A stretch of 64,000 nt of DNA from Methylotenera sp. (lineage in GTDB: Bacteria; Pseudomonadota; Gammaproteobacteria; Burkholderiales; Methylophilaceae). The position numbers and the translations under genes were made by a program. The notes below the pieces were generated by a model. The model worked only from the letters and a program-made list of their open reading frames with translations. It searched no databases and was not told the DNA's origin. Shown one piece after another: positions 53,778 to 64,000 of this stretch. Position 1 is the stretch's first letter; every line of letters starts with the position of its first letter. The stretch spans positions 1 through 64,000 of the forward strand of contig NZ_JAQSCU010000012.1 in assembly GCF_029945535.1 (NCBI RefSeq), written 5' to 3'.

Positions 53778-54680
53778 TTAATCAGCGGCAAGCGGATGAC
53801 CTGTCAAACGCTCAAAGGCCTCCATGTATTTTTCACTGGTTTTTTGTGCAACATCTGCCGGCAAGGCTGGTGCTGGCGCAACTTTATTCCAGCCGGTACT
53901 TTCCAGCCAATCACGCACAAATTGCTTATCGTAACTTGGTGGGTTGCTACCAACCGCATAGCTATCAGCCGGCCAGAAGCGTGATGAATCTGGCGTTAAC
54001 ACTTCATCCATCACATGCAATACACCATTGGTATCTAAACCAAATTCAAACTTAGTATCGGCAATGATAATACCGCGAGTAAGCGCATACTCTGCCGCCT
54101 GTTGATAGAGCGCAATGGCAACTTTTGCGACTTGTTCAGCCATGTCTTTTCCAATCAAATCTGCACATTGTTGCAAGCTGATGTTTTCATCATGCTCGCC
54201 CACGGCAGCTTTGCTGGACGGTGTAAAAATTGGTGTAGGTAACTTAGAAGCTTCTTGTAGCCCAGCAGGTAACTCAATACCACAGACTGTGCCTTTAGCT
54301 TTGTATTCTTTCCAACCGCTACCCACTAAATAACCACGCACAATCGCTTCAATAGGCAAGGCCTTTAACTTTTTCACGACTACCGCACGAGAGCCAAGCT
54401 GCGCTTGCTCTGCAGGACTGCTCACCACAGACTTTGGATCAATCCCAGTTAAATGATTTGGCACAACATTCTTAAGTTTCTCAAACCAGAAATTAGCCAT
54501 CTGCGTTAGCATCGCGCCTTTATTGGCAATGCCTGTGGGCAATATCACATCAAAAGCTGAGAGGCGATCTGTGCTGACTAACAACATGGTATCGGCATCA
54601 ATATCGTAAATATCGCGCACTTTACCTTGGTGGATACGTTTAAGACTTTGAATGGAGGTTTCTAGTAAAGGTGTATTCAT
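53778..54680 (-). CDS. purC: SAICAR synthase PurC
   Basis: Joins aspartate to CAIR in purine synthesis. It has HQGKVRDIYDIDADTMLLVSTDRLSAFDV at the ATP site, EAIVRGYLVGSGWKEYKAKG, and IIADTKFEFGLD with the VLTPDSSRFWPADSY block. At 300 residues it is the longer, yeast-like form typical of betaproteobacteria rather than the 237-residue E. coli type. Confidence 0.96.
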   Translation of the reverse strand: MNTPLLETSIQSLKRIHQGKVRDIYDIDADTMLLVSTDRLSAFDVILPTGIANKGAMLTQMANFWFEKLKNVVPNHLTGIDPKSVVSSPAEQAQLGSRAVVVKKLKALPIEAIVRGYLVGSGWKEYKAKGTVCGIELPAGLQEASKLPTPIFTPSSKAAVGEHDENISLQQCADLIGKDMAEQVAKVAIALYQQAAEYALTRGIIIADTKFEFGLDTNGVLHVMDEVLTPDSSRFWPADSYAVGSNPPSYDKQFVRDWLESTGWNKVAPAPALPADVAQKTSEKYMEAFERLTGHPLAAD

Positions 54681-54857
54681 ATTGATTTGTTTATATGGTT
54701 TATATATGGCTTATTGATAAAGTCTAGCTAAGTGATACAGTTAAAAATGCAATTAGCTTATTATAAACTTTATCTATATCAACTGACTTATGAATTAACT
54801 AATTCAACTGATTCGCTTTGATTAAAGCGCCTGACATTCATCAAGCTATGAATCTGG

Positions 54858-56294
54858 CTAGGCTTGTTTGTTCTCACCAATTTTTACTATTTTAAGTGTA
54901 TTTGTACCGCCCGGACTGCCAATCGGCTCACCGAATGTGAGTAAAACCAAGTCGCCTAAATTAACCGCTTTTTGTTGCAATAAGACCTGCTCCATTTCTT
55001 GCAGAATTTCGTCTCTATTTTTAGTACCTTGCTCAATAGGGAATGGATAAACGCCGCGATGCAAGGTAAGTTTTCTGCGCGCATATTTATCTGGTGAAAG
55101 TGCATAAATCGGCATCTCTGAATCCGCACGAGATAGCCATTGTGCTGCATTTCCAGATTGTGTAAGTGCAGCAATCGCCTTCACTTTTAAGTGCTGCGCC
55201 GTATAAATTGCAGCAGCGGCTATCGCTTCATCAGTCCTAAGAAATACTTGCTCCACTCTGCGCACATGAGGCTGAATATAATATTCTTTCTCAGCCTCCA
55301 TCACTACGCGATGCACCGCCTGCACGCTTTCTAATGGATACTGCCCTGCCGCCGTTTCAGCTGATAGCATAATCGCATCAGTGCCATCCAACACGGCATT
55401 GGCCACATCAGACACTTCAGCACGCGTTGGAATCGGGCTGGTAATCATAGACTCCATCATTTGCGTGGCGGTAATCACTAATTTGTTTTGCTCACGCGCC
55501 ATGCGTATCATACGTTTCTGCAAGCCTGGAATTGCAGCATCGCCAACTTCCACACCCAAGTCGCCTCGAGCGACCATAATCGCATCTGACGCATCAATAA
55601 TAGATTCTAAATTATCAATCGCCTCAGCCCGCTCTATTTTAGCGACTATGCTAGCCTTACCTCCGGCTTGTTGTACTAAAACGCGAGCAAGCTCTACATC
55701 TAAAGCGGTTCTAGGAAATGACAGTGCAACATAATCAGCTTCTAATGCAACGGCCGTTAGAATATCTTCGCGATCTTTTTCCGTGAGCGCTTCAGCTGAT
55801 AAACCACCACCAAGGCGATTAATACCTTTATTGTTGCTCAATACGCCGCCATTCATCACCAAGCAATGAATCTGATTGCCTTTTACTCTATCCACTTGCA
55901 TGGTAATACGGCCATCATCCAATAGTAGAATAACGCCCTCTACTACCTCTTGTGGCAGGGTTTTGTAATCCAAACCGACATGATCTTGATTGCCTAACTG
56001 ACAATCAGAATCGAGTATAAAGATATCCCCAGTTTTTAAAGTGATTTTGCCTAACTCAAACTTACCTATACGTATTTTTGGCCCTTGCAAATCACATAGC
56101 ACGCCAATCGGACGGTTTAATTTCAAGGCAATCGCACGTACCATTTCGGCACGATTAATATGCTCTTCTGCGCTACCATGCGAAAAGTTTAATCTCACTA
56201 CGTTTACACCAGCCATAATCATGCGTGCCAGCATTTCCTCGCTGTTTGAGGATGGGCCTAGTGTTGCAACAATTTTTGTTTTACGTAATGTCAA
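54858..56294 (-). CDS. pyk: Pyruvate kinase
   Basis: A 478-residue glycolytic enzyme making pyruvate and ATP. It has RKTKIVATLGPSS, VRLNFSHGSAEEH, the catalytic Lys block ASIVAKIERAEAIDNLESII, MVARGDLGVEVG and ITATQMMESMI. The C-terminal regulatory domain is complete. The start is a TTG supported by AAAGG seven bases upstream. It is the last gene of the tkt-gap-pgk-pyk series. Confidence 0.96.
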   Translation of the reverse strand: MTLRKTKIVATLGPSSNSEEMLARMIMAGVNVVRLNFSHGSAEEHINRAEMVRAIALKLNRPIGVLCDLQGPKIRIGKFELGKITLKTGDIFILDSDCQLGNQDHVGLDYKTLPQEVVEGVILLLDDGRITMQVDRVKGNQIHCLVMNGGVLSNNKGINRLGGGLSAEALTEKDREDILTAVALEADYVALSFPRTALDVELARVLVQQAGGKASIVAKIERAEAIDNLESIIDASDAIMVARGDLGVEVGDAAIPGLQKRMIRMAREQNKLVITATQMMESMITSPIPTRAEVSDVANAVLDGTDAIMLSAETAAGQYPLESVQAVHRVVMEAEKEYYIQPHVRRVEQVFLRTDEAIAAAAIYTAQHLKVKAIAALTQSGNAAQWLSRADSEMPIYALSPDKYARRKLTLHRGVYPFPIEQGTKNRDEILQEMEQVLLQQKAVNLGDLVLLTFGEPIGSPGGTNTLKIVKIGENKQA

Positions 56295-56347
56295 TGTAGT
56301 GCCTTTTCAACTCGGTATAACTATAAGTATATGCTTAAAATTCAAAT

Positions 56348-56374
56348 AAAAATGGGGCTTATCGCCCCATTTTT
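56348..56374. terminator. Terminator between pgk and pyk
   Basis: AAAAATGGGGC and GCCCCATTTTT form an 11-base stem around TTATC, with A and T runs on both sides. It would end pgk transcripts, so pyk likely needs its own promoter or some readthrough. Confidence 0.8.
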
Positions 56375-56396
56375 TGTATCACTCATTTGAGAAAAA

Positions 56397-57578
56397 TTAA
56401 GCCGAGGCTCTCTGCTCAAGTATCTCAACTGCTGGTAGCTTCTTACCTTCTAAAAACTCTAAGAATGCACCGCCTGCTGTGGAAATATAATCGACTTTAT
56501 CTTCGATACCATACTTCTGTATCGCAGCAATCGTGTCGCCACCACCCGCCAAGGTAAAGGCTTTTGTGTTCGCAATGGCATGAGCAATCGTTTTTGTACC
56601 TTCACCAAATTGGTCAAATTCAAAAACACCTACCGGACCATTCCAAACCACCGTACCTGCATTTTTAATGATCTCCGCTATTTCATTAGCAGATTTCGCG
56701 CCAATATCAAAAATCATATCATCCGTGGCCACATCAGCCACGTCTTTCTTGATTGCAGGCTCGTTTGCATCAAATTTCTTACCGCAAACTACATCTACTG
56801 CAATAGGCACTGCCGCTCCTCTTTGGTTCATTTTGTCCATTAAGGTGCGAGCCACTGGCACTAAATCATCTTCACAAAGTGATTTTCCAACTTCATTGCC
56901 AGCGGCTTTCAAGAAGGTATTAGCGATACCGCCACCTACTACCATTTGATCAACTTTTTCTGACAAACTTTCAAGCACAGTCAATTTAGTGGAAACTTTG
57001 CTACCACCAACAATCGCCACCATAGGGCGCGCTGGACTGAGTAGTGCCTTTGTTAAGGCATCTAACTCATTCACCAATAAAATACCGGCCGCGGCCACTG
57101 GTGCGAACTTCGCCACACCATGCGTTGAGGCTTCTGCACGATGCGCTGTGCCGAATGCATCCATGACAAATACATCACAAAGTTTGGCATATTTTTGTGA
57201 CAATTCGTCGGTGCTTTTTTTCTCACCTTTATTGAATCTGCAGTTTTCTAAAACAACCAATTCGCCAGCAGCAACTTCAAAACCACCATCTACCCAATCT
57301 TTTACTAATCGAACAGACTTGCCTAATTTAGCAGAAATCACATCAACCACTGGTTTCAATGAGTTTTCTTCTGAATAAACACCCTCTTCAGGACGACCTA
57401 AATGTGAAGTCACCATTACCTTTGCGCCAGCTTTAAGCGCATATTCAATAGTTGCCATCGATGCAGTAATACGTGCGTCAGAGGTAACTTTGCCATCAGC
57501 GACTGGTACATTCAAATCTGCACGTATCAATACGCGCTTTCCATTCAAATCTAAATCCGTCATTTTAATTACATTCAT
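56397..57578 (-). CDS. pgk: Phosphoglycerate kinase
   Basis: A 393-residue enzyme with [59 protein letters not shown] and the ATP-site [17 protein letters not shown] and [11 protein letters not shown] use the ATG at 57578 ([11 protein letters not shown]), nine bases after GGAG; a longer frame begins with a TTG six codons earlier that overlaps this ribosome-binding site. Confidence 0.96.
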   Translation of the reverse strand: MNVIKMTDLDLNGKRVLIRADLNVPVADGKVTSDARITASMATIEYALKAGAKVMVTSHLGRPEEGVYSEENSLKPVVDVISAKLGKSVRLVKDWVDGGFEVAAGELVVLENCRFNKGEKKSTDELSQKYAKLCDVFVMDAFGTAHRAEASTHGVAKFAPVAAAGILLVNELDALTKALLSPARPMVAIVGGSKVSTKLTVLESLSEKVDQMVVGGGIANTFLKAAGNEVGKSLCEDDLVPVARTLMDKMNQRGAAVPIAVDVVCGKKFDANEPAIKKDVADVATDDMIFDIGAKSANEIAEIIKNAGTVVWNGPVGVFEFDQFGEGTKTIAHAIANTKAFTLAGGGDTIAAIQKYGIEDKVDYISTAGGAFLEFLEGKKLPAVEILEQRASA

Positions 57579-57643
57579 TACCTTTAACTCCCCCAAAATC
57601 TGTCTATTACAAATGGCTACCTATGGCTATTCACTGCTATTTC

Positions 57644-57880
57644 TTATGATTTTATCCAATAAAACTCGACGACCTCTTTATCACCCATCGCTTTTTCTAT
57701 AATAGCGGCTAAATCTATATCCGCACCACGCGCTTTAAGCATTTCCAATGCCTCACGATTTACCCGATAATCTTGGTCATCTTTATGTTCTGCGGCTAAC
57801 TCATCATTCAAAAACTTCAATTGGGCGTAGCTAATCTGGCCTAACCAACGATTATTGCTTTTATCTTTAAGCGTAATCAT
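57644..57880 (-). CDS. Small conserved hypothetical protein
   Basis: A 78-residue acidic soluble protein with ITLKDKSNNRWLGQISYAQL and DQDYRVNREALEMLKARGAD. I recognise it as a short conserved hypothetical found in many bacteria; database names for it are unreliable. It lies between gap and pgk and points the same way, so it is probably part of the transcript. Confidence 0.7.
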   Translation of the reverse strand: MITLKDKSNNRWLGQISYAQLKFLNDELAAEHKDDQDYRVNREALEMLKARGADIDLAAIIEKAMGDKEVVEFYWIKS

Positions 57881-57964
57881 CTATTTCCTTACTTTTTTAT
57901 TATTTGAAATCAAATCGAAATAGACTGGATACAGTCTATTTCTAATGACACTAAATGATAGCAA

Positions 57965-59017
<1,053 letters not shown>

Positions 59018-59053
59018 TTAAATGACGTATAAAAATACTAAACTTATAAAAAA

Positions 59054-59083
59054 ATAGGGCACCCCACAAGTGAGGTGCCCTAT
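59054..59083 (-). terminator. Terminator after tkt
   Basis: On the minus strand ATAGGGCACC pairs with GGTGCCCTAT around a 10-base loop and is followed by a long T-run, 40 bases past the tkt stop. gap therefore has its own promoter in the 70 bases that remain. Confidence 0.85.
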
Positions 59084-59119
59084 TAAACTAAGCAGCTAGT
59101 TAAATTACAGCACCTTAAA

Positions 59120-61102
59120 TTACAGTACTGATTTAACCGTTGCAACTACATTTTCAACTGTGAAGCCGAAATGTTTCAACAACACACCACCAGGAGCTGA
59201 TTCACCGAATGTATCGATACCAACAACAGCGCCTTCTAAACCTACATATTTACGCCAGAAGTCAGTTACACCAGCTTCAACCGCCACGCGTACAACGCCT
59301 GGAGTTAATACGCTGTCTTTGTATGCTTTATCTTGACGATCAAATACGTTAGTTGATGGCATTGAAACCACACGTACTTTAGTACCAGCAGCATTCAACT
59401 CAGCAGCCGCTTTAACCGCTAATTCAAGCTCTGAACCGTTAGCGATAATGATGACTTGTGCGCCAGCAACATCAGACAATACATAACCACCTTTGCGCAT
59501 TAAATCAAATTGCGCAGCATCATGTTTCATGCCTGGCACGTTTTGACGGCTTAATACTAAGCTAGATGGACCAGTTTTGCGCTCAACCGCAGCAACCCAA
59601 GCAACAGCAGTTTCTGTTGAGTTACCTGGACGCCATACGTCCATGTTTGGAATTAAGCGTAAACCAGCAGTATTTTCAATTGGTTGGTGTGTTGGACCAT
59701 CTTCACCTTGACCGATAGAGTCATGCGTCAATACAGCGATAGTGCGTTGTTTCATCAATGCCGCCATACGCAACGCGCTCTTCGCGTAGTCAGAGAACAT
59801 ATGGAATGTACCGCCGAATGGAATCAAACCACCGTGCAATGCCATACCGTTCATGATTGCGAACATACCGAATTCACGTACGCCGTATGAAATGTAGTTA
59901 CCTGGTTTTTTAGCATCAACGTGCACAAAGCTGCCAGTTGAAGTTAGGTTAGAACCAGTCAAGTCAGCAGAACCGCCTAAGAATTCAGGTAATAATGGCG
60001 CTAATGCACCGATAACGTTTTGTGAAGCTTTACGTGTTGCAACGCCTTCAGCTTTTTCGTTTGTAGCTGCGATGATTGCATCAGTTGCCGATTTCCAGTT
60101 AGCTGGTAAATCACCTGCCATGCGGCGTGTATATTCAGCAGCTTCCGCCGGGAATGCTTTTGCGTATGCTGCAAATTTATCATTCCATGAAGATTCAGCG
60201 GCTGCGCCTTTAGCAGTTGCATCCCATCCAGCATATACGTCAGCAGGAATGACGAATGGCTCGTGGTTCCAACCGATGTTTGCACGTGTCGCTGCAACTT
60301 CTTCTAAACCTAATGCAGAACCGTGGCAATCATGTGAACCAGATTTGTTTGGTGAACCCATACCAATAACTGTTTTACAGCAGATCAATGATGGTTTGTC
60401 TGTTACTTTTTTAGCAGCAGCGATTGCAGCTCCGATTGCAGCAACATCATGACCATCTACTGACTGAACATGCCAGCCGTATGATTCAAAACGTTTCGCT
60501 GTATCGTCTGTGTACCAACCTTCAATGTGACCATCGATAGAAATACCGTTGTCATCCCAGAATGCTGTTAATTTGCCTAAGCCCCAAGTACCAGCTAAAG
60601 CACAAGCTTCGTGAGAAACGCCTTCCATCATACAACCGTCACCTAAGAACACGTATGTGCTATGGTCAACGATTTCATGGCCTGGTTTGTTAAATTGATG
60701 CGCCATTAATTTTTCAGCCATTGCGAAACCAACACCGTTTGCAATACCTTGGCCTAGTGGGCCAGTTGTTGTTTCAACGCCTGGTGCATAGCCATATTCT
60801 GGGTGACCAGCACATTTTGAATGTAATTGACGGAATGTTTTGATTTCGTCCATTGGCAATGCATAACCTGTGAGGTGTAGCAATGAGTAGATCAACATTG
60901 AACCGTGGCCATTTGAAAGCACGAAACGATCGCGATTTGACCAGTTTGGATTTTTTGGGTTATGGCTTAGATGGTGATTCCAAAGCTCTTCTGCAATTTC
61001 TGCCATGCCCATAGGCGCGCCTGGGTGACCAGAGTTAGCCTTCTGTACCGCATCCATAGATAACGCACGGATGGCGTTGGCTAGGTCTTTACGTGTTGCC
61101 AT
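59120..61102 (-). CDS. tkt: Transketolase
   Basis: A 660-residue thiamin-diphosphate enzyme transferring two-carbon units between sugar phosphates. It has [40 protein letters not shown], the ThDP motif [18 protein letters not shown] ending in [10 protein letters not shown], and [20 protein letters not shown] in the pyrimidine domain. In methylotrophs it also serves the regeneration of ribulose monophosphate. A GGGAG ribosome-binding site precedes the ATG. Confidence 0.96.
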   Translation of the reverse strand: MATRKDLANAIRALSMDAVQKANSGHPGAPMGMAEIAEELWNHHLSHNPKNPNWSNRDRFVLSNGHGSMLIYSLLHLTGYALPMDEIKTFRQLHSKCAGHPEYGYAPGVETTTGPLGQGIANGVGFAMAEKLMAHQFNKPGHEIVDHSTYVFLGDGCMMEGVSHEACALAGTWGLGKLTAFWDDNGISIDGHIEGWYTDDTAKRFESYGWHVQSVDGHDVAAIGAAIAAAKKVTDKPSLICCKTVIGMGSPNKSGSHDCHGSALGLEEVAATRANIGWNHEPFVIPADVYAGWDATAKGAAAESSWNDKFAAYAKAFPAEAAEYTRRMAGDLPANWKSATDAIIAATNEKAEGVATRKASQNVIGALAPLLPEFLGGSADLTGSNLTSTGSFVHVDAKKPGNYISYGVREFGMFAIMNGMALHGGLIPFGGTFHMFSDYAKSALRMAALMKQRTIAVLTHDSIGQGEDGPTHQPIENTAGLRLIPNMDVWRPGNSTETAVAWVAAVERKTGPSSLVLSRQNVPGMKHDAAQFDLMRKGGYVLSDVAGAQVIIIANGSELELAVKAAAELNAAGTKVRVVSMPSTNVFDRQDKAYKDSVLTPGVVRVAVEAGVTDFWRKYVGLEGAVVGIDTFGESAPGGVLLKHFGFTVENVVATVKSVL

Positions 61103-61470
61103 AAATTTCTCCCTAATAATTAACTTGTAGTTTTACGATTCGAATCTGACTAACTAATTGCTTGAACATCACTGCAAGTCTTATAGAAAATCGAACAAAA
61201 CCTTGATTGAATTCTTTAAAAAGCCAGCGTATTGCACTGCTTTTTGGTAAAAGTGAAATTATTGCTTAATTACCCTTTTTCGGCAAGGGCTTAGGCTGTA
61301 TTTGGTGTGTAGAAAATAATATTTTTAGCATTTAACTCAATTGATTATTTATTTATTGCGTAAATTACGTCCATAAAAAAGCCAGCGGGTGTGCTGGCTT
61401 TATAAATTGAAGCACGTACTTAAAAAAATAAGTCATCAGTTTGACGAATTATTTTTTTCACGAGGTTTAA
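61103..61470. other. Non-coding region between tkt and the EF-hand gene
   Basis: About 370 AT-rich bases. The left part must hold the tkt promoter; TATAAG on the minus strand near 61180 is a possible -10 with no good -35. The right part has the terminator of the EF-hand gene. No gene or riboswitch is visible. Confidence 0.5.
61379..61400 (-). terminator. Terminator after the EF-hand gene
   Basis: On the minus strand AAGCCAGC pairs with GCTGGCTT around ACACCC and runs into six T. Confidence 0.75.
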
Positions 61471-61947
61471 CTACAAAAGCTTAGCGGCCCATTCTTGGGC
61501 AGTTATCTCTTTGTCGCCTGAAGTATCTTTATGTGCAAAAATGGTCTGATGGTAAGCTAAAAACTCCGCTCTTGTGACCTTATGGTCGCTATCAGCATCC
61601 ATCATTCCCATCATTTTCATTGAGCGAAGCTCACGACTATAACCACCTGTTGCAAGATCAAGCTTAGAATGTTTAGCTGGTCCAGCCCATTCTTTTGCAT
61701 CAACTGAACCATCTTTGTCTTTATCAAGCTCTTCGAAAATACTATTGTAATAAGTATCCGCTTCGGCAGCTGTCACCATGTGATTGCCATCAGCATCTAA
61801 CATTTTCATCATGCCCATTTTGCTAAACTCACGTGCATAACCACCCGTACTTAACATTGCATCTGCCGCAAAAGCTGGTGCCGATAGAACGCCTGCTGAA
61901 AGTAAGGTTGCTACCACTAATACTACGTTTTTAATTTGAATGTTCAT
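61471..61947 (-). CDS. Secreted EF-hand protein, internally duplicated
   Basis: A 158-residue exported protein with a signal peptide (1-28, ending APAFA). It has four EF-hand loops, at residues 51-62, 75-86, 117-128 and 141-152, each with Asp at position 1 and Glu at 12. The two halves are alike: each starts L-x-TGGY-x-RE and runs M-x-MM-x-M-x-DAD. It therefore comes from a duplication of a two-hand unit. It binds calcium or similar ions in the periplasm by inference; no partner is evident. Confidence 0.85.
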   Translation of the reverse strand: MNIQIKNVVLVVATLLSAGVLSAPAFAADAMLSTGGYAREFSKMGMMKMLDADGNHMVTAAEADTYYNSIFEELDKDKDGSVDAKEWAGPAKHSKLDLATGGYSRELRSMKMMGMMDADSDHKVTRAEFLAYHQTIFAHKDTSGDKEITAQEWAAKLL

Positions 61948-62129
61948 CTTAATATCTCCTGAATAACCACTATTTGAAAAATAATTTTGCTAGCAAGCCG
62001 AATTTAGCTGGCAACCATTAGTCTTCTGGCGCATCAAGTTCCTTACAGTTAATTATTATTTTTCAGAAACATCTTAAGCTCAACACTAATTAACTCCTTA
62101 ATTTTTGTTTATTACCTTAAACTATCTTA

Positions 62130-62990
62130 ATGAAATCTATGCGCCATTTATTTTTAATTCTGATCGCAAGCGCGACTTTCTCAGCCTTATTCGCTACACA
62201 AATTAACGCCAAACAAAATGACTCCAACGTCTTGCTCGCGAAGGTTTATCAGCCAGGCACGAACGTACAGCAATACTTGGTCAGTGAGAAGTTTGATGGT
62301 GTGCGTGCAGTATGGGATGGCAGCACTTTTCATACGCGTACAAATCATGTCATTGCGGCGCCAGCATGGTTCACTAAAGGCTTACCTACAACACCGCTTG
62401 ATGGCGAACTTTGGCTTGGACACGGCAAATTCGAGGCACTTTCTGGCGCGGTAAGAAAAGATGTGCCGATTGACGAAGAATGGCGTGGCATCTCCTACAT
62501 GGTATTTGAATTACCAAATGCAACAGGCACATTTGCAGAGCGTGCAAAACGTATTGTCAGCATCGTAAAACTGGCAAATACTCCACATCTAAAAACTGTA
62601 AAACAATTTAAAGTGAATGACGAAGTAACGTTACACAAACTGCTTAAACAAATTGTTGCTCAAGGTGGCGAGGGGCTAATGCTGCATCGCGCCGACGCAC
62701 CTTATGTGACAGGCCGTAGCGATGTGCTGCTTAAGTTAAAATTGTTATACGATGCCGAAGCGACCGTAGTGGCGCATACCGCTGGTCAAGGGAAATATAA
62801 AGGCAAGCTTGGGGCGCTAGAGGTAGAAACACCAGAAGGCATACGCTTTAAGTTAGGGACAGGCTTCACCGATGCGCAACGGGAAAATCCGCCAACAATT
62901 GGCAGCACCGTTACCTACACTTATCGTGATAAAACTAAAGCCGGCAAGCCAAAGTTTGCCAGCTTTTTACGAGTTCGCAATGAGCAATGA
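62130..62990 (+). CDS. Periplasmic ATP-dependent DNA ligase (LigE type)
   Basis: A 286-residue minimal ligase: a signal peptide (1-27, ending QINA), then the nucleotidyltransferase domain with the adenylated Lys54 in VSEKFDGVRAVW, PLDGELWLG, YMVFELPN, GEGLMLHR and LLKLKL, and an OB domain with GKLGALEVETPEG and YTYRDKTKAGKPKF. All motifs are present, so it should be active. LigE proteins are exported and linked to handling extracellular DNA. It stands alone. Confidence 0.9.
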   Translation: MKSMRHLFLILIASATFSALFATQINAKQNDSNVLLAKVYQPGTNVQQYLVSEKFDGVRAVWDGSTFHTRTNHVIAAPAWFTKGLPTTPLDGELWLGHGKFEALSGAVRKDVPIDEEWRGISYMVFELPNATGTFAERAKRIVSIVKLANTPHLKTVKQFKVNDEVTLHKLLKQIVAQGGEGLMLHRADAPYVTGRSDVLLKLKLLYDAEATVVAHTAGQGKYKGKLGALEVETPEGIRFKLGTGFTDAQRENPPTIGSTVTYTYRDKTKAGKPKFASFLRVRNEQ

Positions 62991-62999
62991 GCAATGACG

Positions 63000-63599
63000 C
63001 TACTGCCCAAGTAACGACTTTTTTAAACTAGTATCAACCGCATGATCGCCTAGCCAAACACGCAATAAAGCTTGATTGAACAACTCGCCGTCAATTTTAC
63101 CTAGCAACCTGCCATTCAAACTCACTTGCGTGCCTGCTGTTGTGCAGTCCAGCAGAATCACATCACCCTCTTTCACTTCTTTTGCCGATACCATCATTTT
63201 TTGGAATATCTTCATTTGCGCGTCAATCGAAGTCATTTCAGCCTGAGTATTATTGTCGGCAAAACCTTCGTTCATACCATCCAACAACTGCTCTGAACTT
63301 ACATCGCGTAAAAAATGCATAGAAATACGCTTATTGCCATGATCATTGATCACGGCATTTGCATCGCTTTGCTTTTGCGGCAAATAAAGGGCACCAGCAT
63401 AGACCTTAAACATCATCTTGGTCCGTAAGCCAGCGCCATTTAACACCAAAGTGCTGCTGCCGACTTGCGCGGTTTCATCAATCTTTACACCTTTGACTTC
63501 TAATGCCTGAGCAGAAATAGTAAGCGCTAGCAATATTGCAAAAATTGAGCTTTGAGCAAGCGCCTGTTTAACACCAAGCTTACTAAATCTAGATTTCAT
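63000..63599 (-). CDS. Secreted chalcone isomerase-like domain protein
   Basis: A 199-residue exported protein. The start at 63599 (MKSRFSKLGVKQALAQ) has AAAGG upstream; a further ATG seven codons earlier is less likely. After a signal peptide ending SAQA comes EVKGVKIDETAQVGSSTLVL, MMFKVYAGALYLP and ISMHFLRDVSSEQL, the bacterial chalcone isomerase-like domain. These proteins are fatty-acid-binding or unknown in role, not flavonoid enzymes. It is convergent with the ligase gene. Confidence 0.83.
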   Translation of the reverse strand: MKSRFSKLGVKQALAQSSIFAILLALTISAQALEVKGVKIDETAQVGSSTLVLNGAGLRTKMMFKVYAGALYLPQKQSDANAVINDHGNKRISMHFLRDVSSEQLLDGMNEGFADNNTQAEMTSIDAQMKIFQKMMVSAKEVKEGDVILLDCTTAGTQVSLNGRLLGKIDGELFNQALLRVWLGDHAVDTSLKKSLLGQ

Positions 63600-63621
63600 A
63601 AAAGTACCTTTAGCATTCAAT

Positions 63622-64000
63622 TTAAGCCAAGCTCACTCGAGCGCCACTGCTTATAGACTGCAAAACTGCCTCTATCACTTTGCAGTTGGCTTTCGCGTCA
63701 GCAAAGCTTAGATGCGGCGTTGTATTATTAATTACACAATCGCCGAAATGCTCGATCTCCAAAGTAAAATGATTACTTGGCGCGAAGCGCTCTTCTGCAT
63801 ACTTACCATCTTCCAGCGCCCATGAAATCACAGGTACATCGTTTTGAAACACCCAAGCGGCATGGCACTTCACCCAACCTTTAGTGCCGATGATTTCATA
63901 TTCTGATTTACGACTACGCTCAAAGCTAATATCAAAATGACCGAATCGGGCACGGCCTTCTGCATCGTTACCAAAATCCAGCACGCCACTAGTGACAATA
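63622..64000 (-). CDS. Gfo/Idh/MocA family oxidoreductase, C-terminal part
   Basis: The gene enters from the right edge; its last 126 residues are visible and the frame is open to the end of the window. VTSGVLDFGNDAEGRARF, ISFERSRKSEYEIIGTKGWV, PSNHFTLEIEHFGDCVINN and SFADAKANCKVIEAVLQSI are the C-terminal dimer domain of NAD(P)-dependent sugar or sugar-nucleotide dehydrogenases. The Rossmann part and hence the substrate are outside the window. Confidence 0.82.
   Translation of the reverse strand, partial: IVTSGVLDFGNDAEGRARFGHFDISFERSRKSEYEIIGTKGWVKCHAAWVFQNDVPVISWALEDGKYAEERFAPSNHFTLEIEHFGDCVINNTTPHLSFADAKANCKVIEAVLQSISSGARVSLA

Noticed and set aside
61471-61947. Lanmodulin
   Set aside because: The EF loops lack Pro at position 2 and the acidic position 9 is present in only one loop; the two-unit duplication also differs.

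Overview
The window reads as chromosomal DNA of a betaproteobacterium. The gene order, AT-leaning codon use, a PEP-CTERM remnant, a proton-pumping pyrophosphatase and a tkt-gap-pgk-pyk cluster are most consistent with the methylotrophic Methylophilaceae (Methylotenera-like). That family-level placement is inference from gene content; no 16S rRNA or methanol dehydrogenase lies in the window. Almost all of it is intact housekeeping sequence, with two accessory patches. Layout: (1) Bases 1 to about 3,460 are an accessory block ending at the 3' side of a tRNA-Lys(UUU) gene. It holds an AlpA-type regulator, a winged-helix-like protein, two small Cys-rich proteins, an uncharacterised zinc-ribbon protein and a PEP-CTERM gene that has lost its 5' end. 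No integrase is visible. (2) About 3.5-12.2 kb: ffh, a cytochrome-c-assembly-like membrane protein, a HAD phosphatase, an EamA exporter, leuA, and the phospholipid trio pssA, cdsA-like, plsC. (3) 12.3-22.9 kb: tgt-yajC-secD-secF, a CorC/HlyC-type membrane protein, clpS-clpA, a GST-like protein and pyrD. (4) 23-25.4 kb: a CHASE3-GGDEF diguanylate cyclase, then about 660 bp of nested inverted repeats and an orphan gene, the second accessory patch. (5) 25.4-33.8 kb: a molybdopterin oxidoreductase, an L16-hydroxylase-like cupin protein, an orphan secretin-like protein, an Ala-repeat lipoprotein, a metallo-beta-lactamase-fold hydrolase, bamC and dapA. (6) 34.1-40.4 kb: a complete rnfABCDGE electron-transfer operon followed by nth. 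(7) 40.4-45 kb: a FIST protein, DUF1841, an ECF sigma factor, a zinc-finger anti-sigma factor and a three-gene RiPP metallophore cassette (HvfA/bufferin precursor, MNIO/DUF692 maturase, DUF2063 partner). (8) 45-54.7 kb: secA, an M23 peptidase with a divergent DUF721 gene, hppA, a VIT1/CCC1 transporter, ppa, a YkvA-like protein and purC. (9) 54.8-64 kb: pyk, pgk, gap, tkt, a duplicated EF-hand protein, a periplasmic LigE-type ligase, a chalcone-isomerase-like secreted protein and the end of a Gfo/Idh/MocA dehydrogenase. Several blocks have a shared theme. yajC-secD-secF with secA, and separately ffh, form the protein-export machinery. hppA and ppa both consume pyrophosphate. The tkt/gap/pgk/pyk block is central carbon metabolism shared with formaldehyde assimilation. 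The most interesting system is the sigma/anti-sigma-linked hvfABC cassette. Its precursor carries two 23-residue Cys repeats that are nearly identical as protein but have drifted at ten synonymous codons, so the peptide sequence itself is under selection. The cysteine motifs are mostly (E/D)G-x-C-S rather than the canonical EGKCG, which makes the expected modification and metal ligand worth testing.
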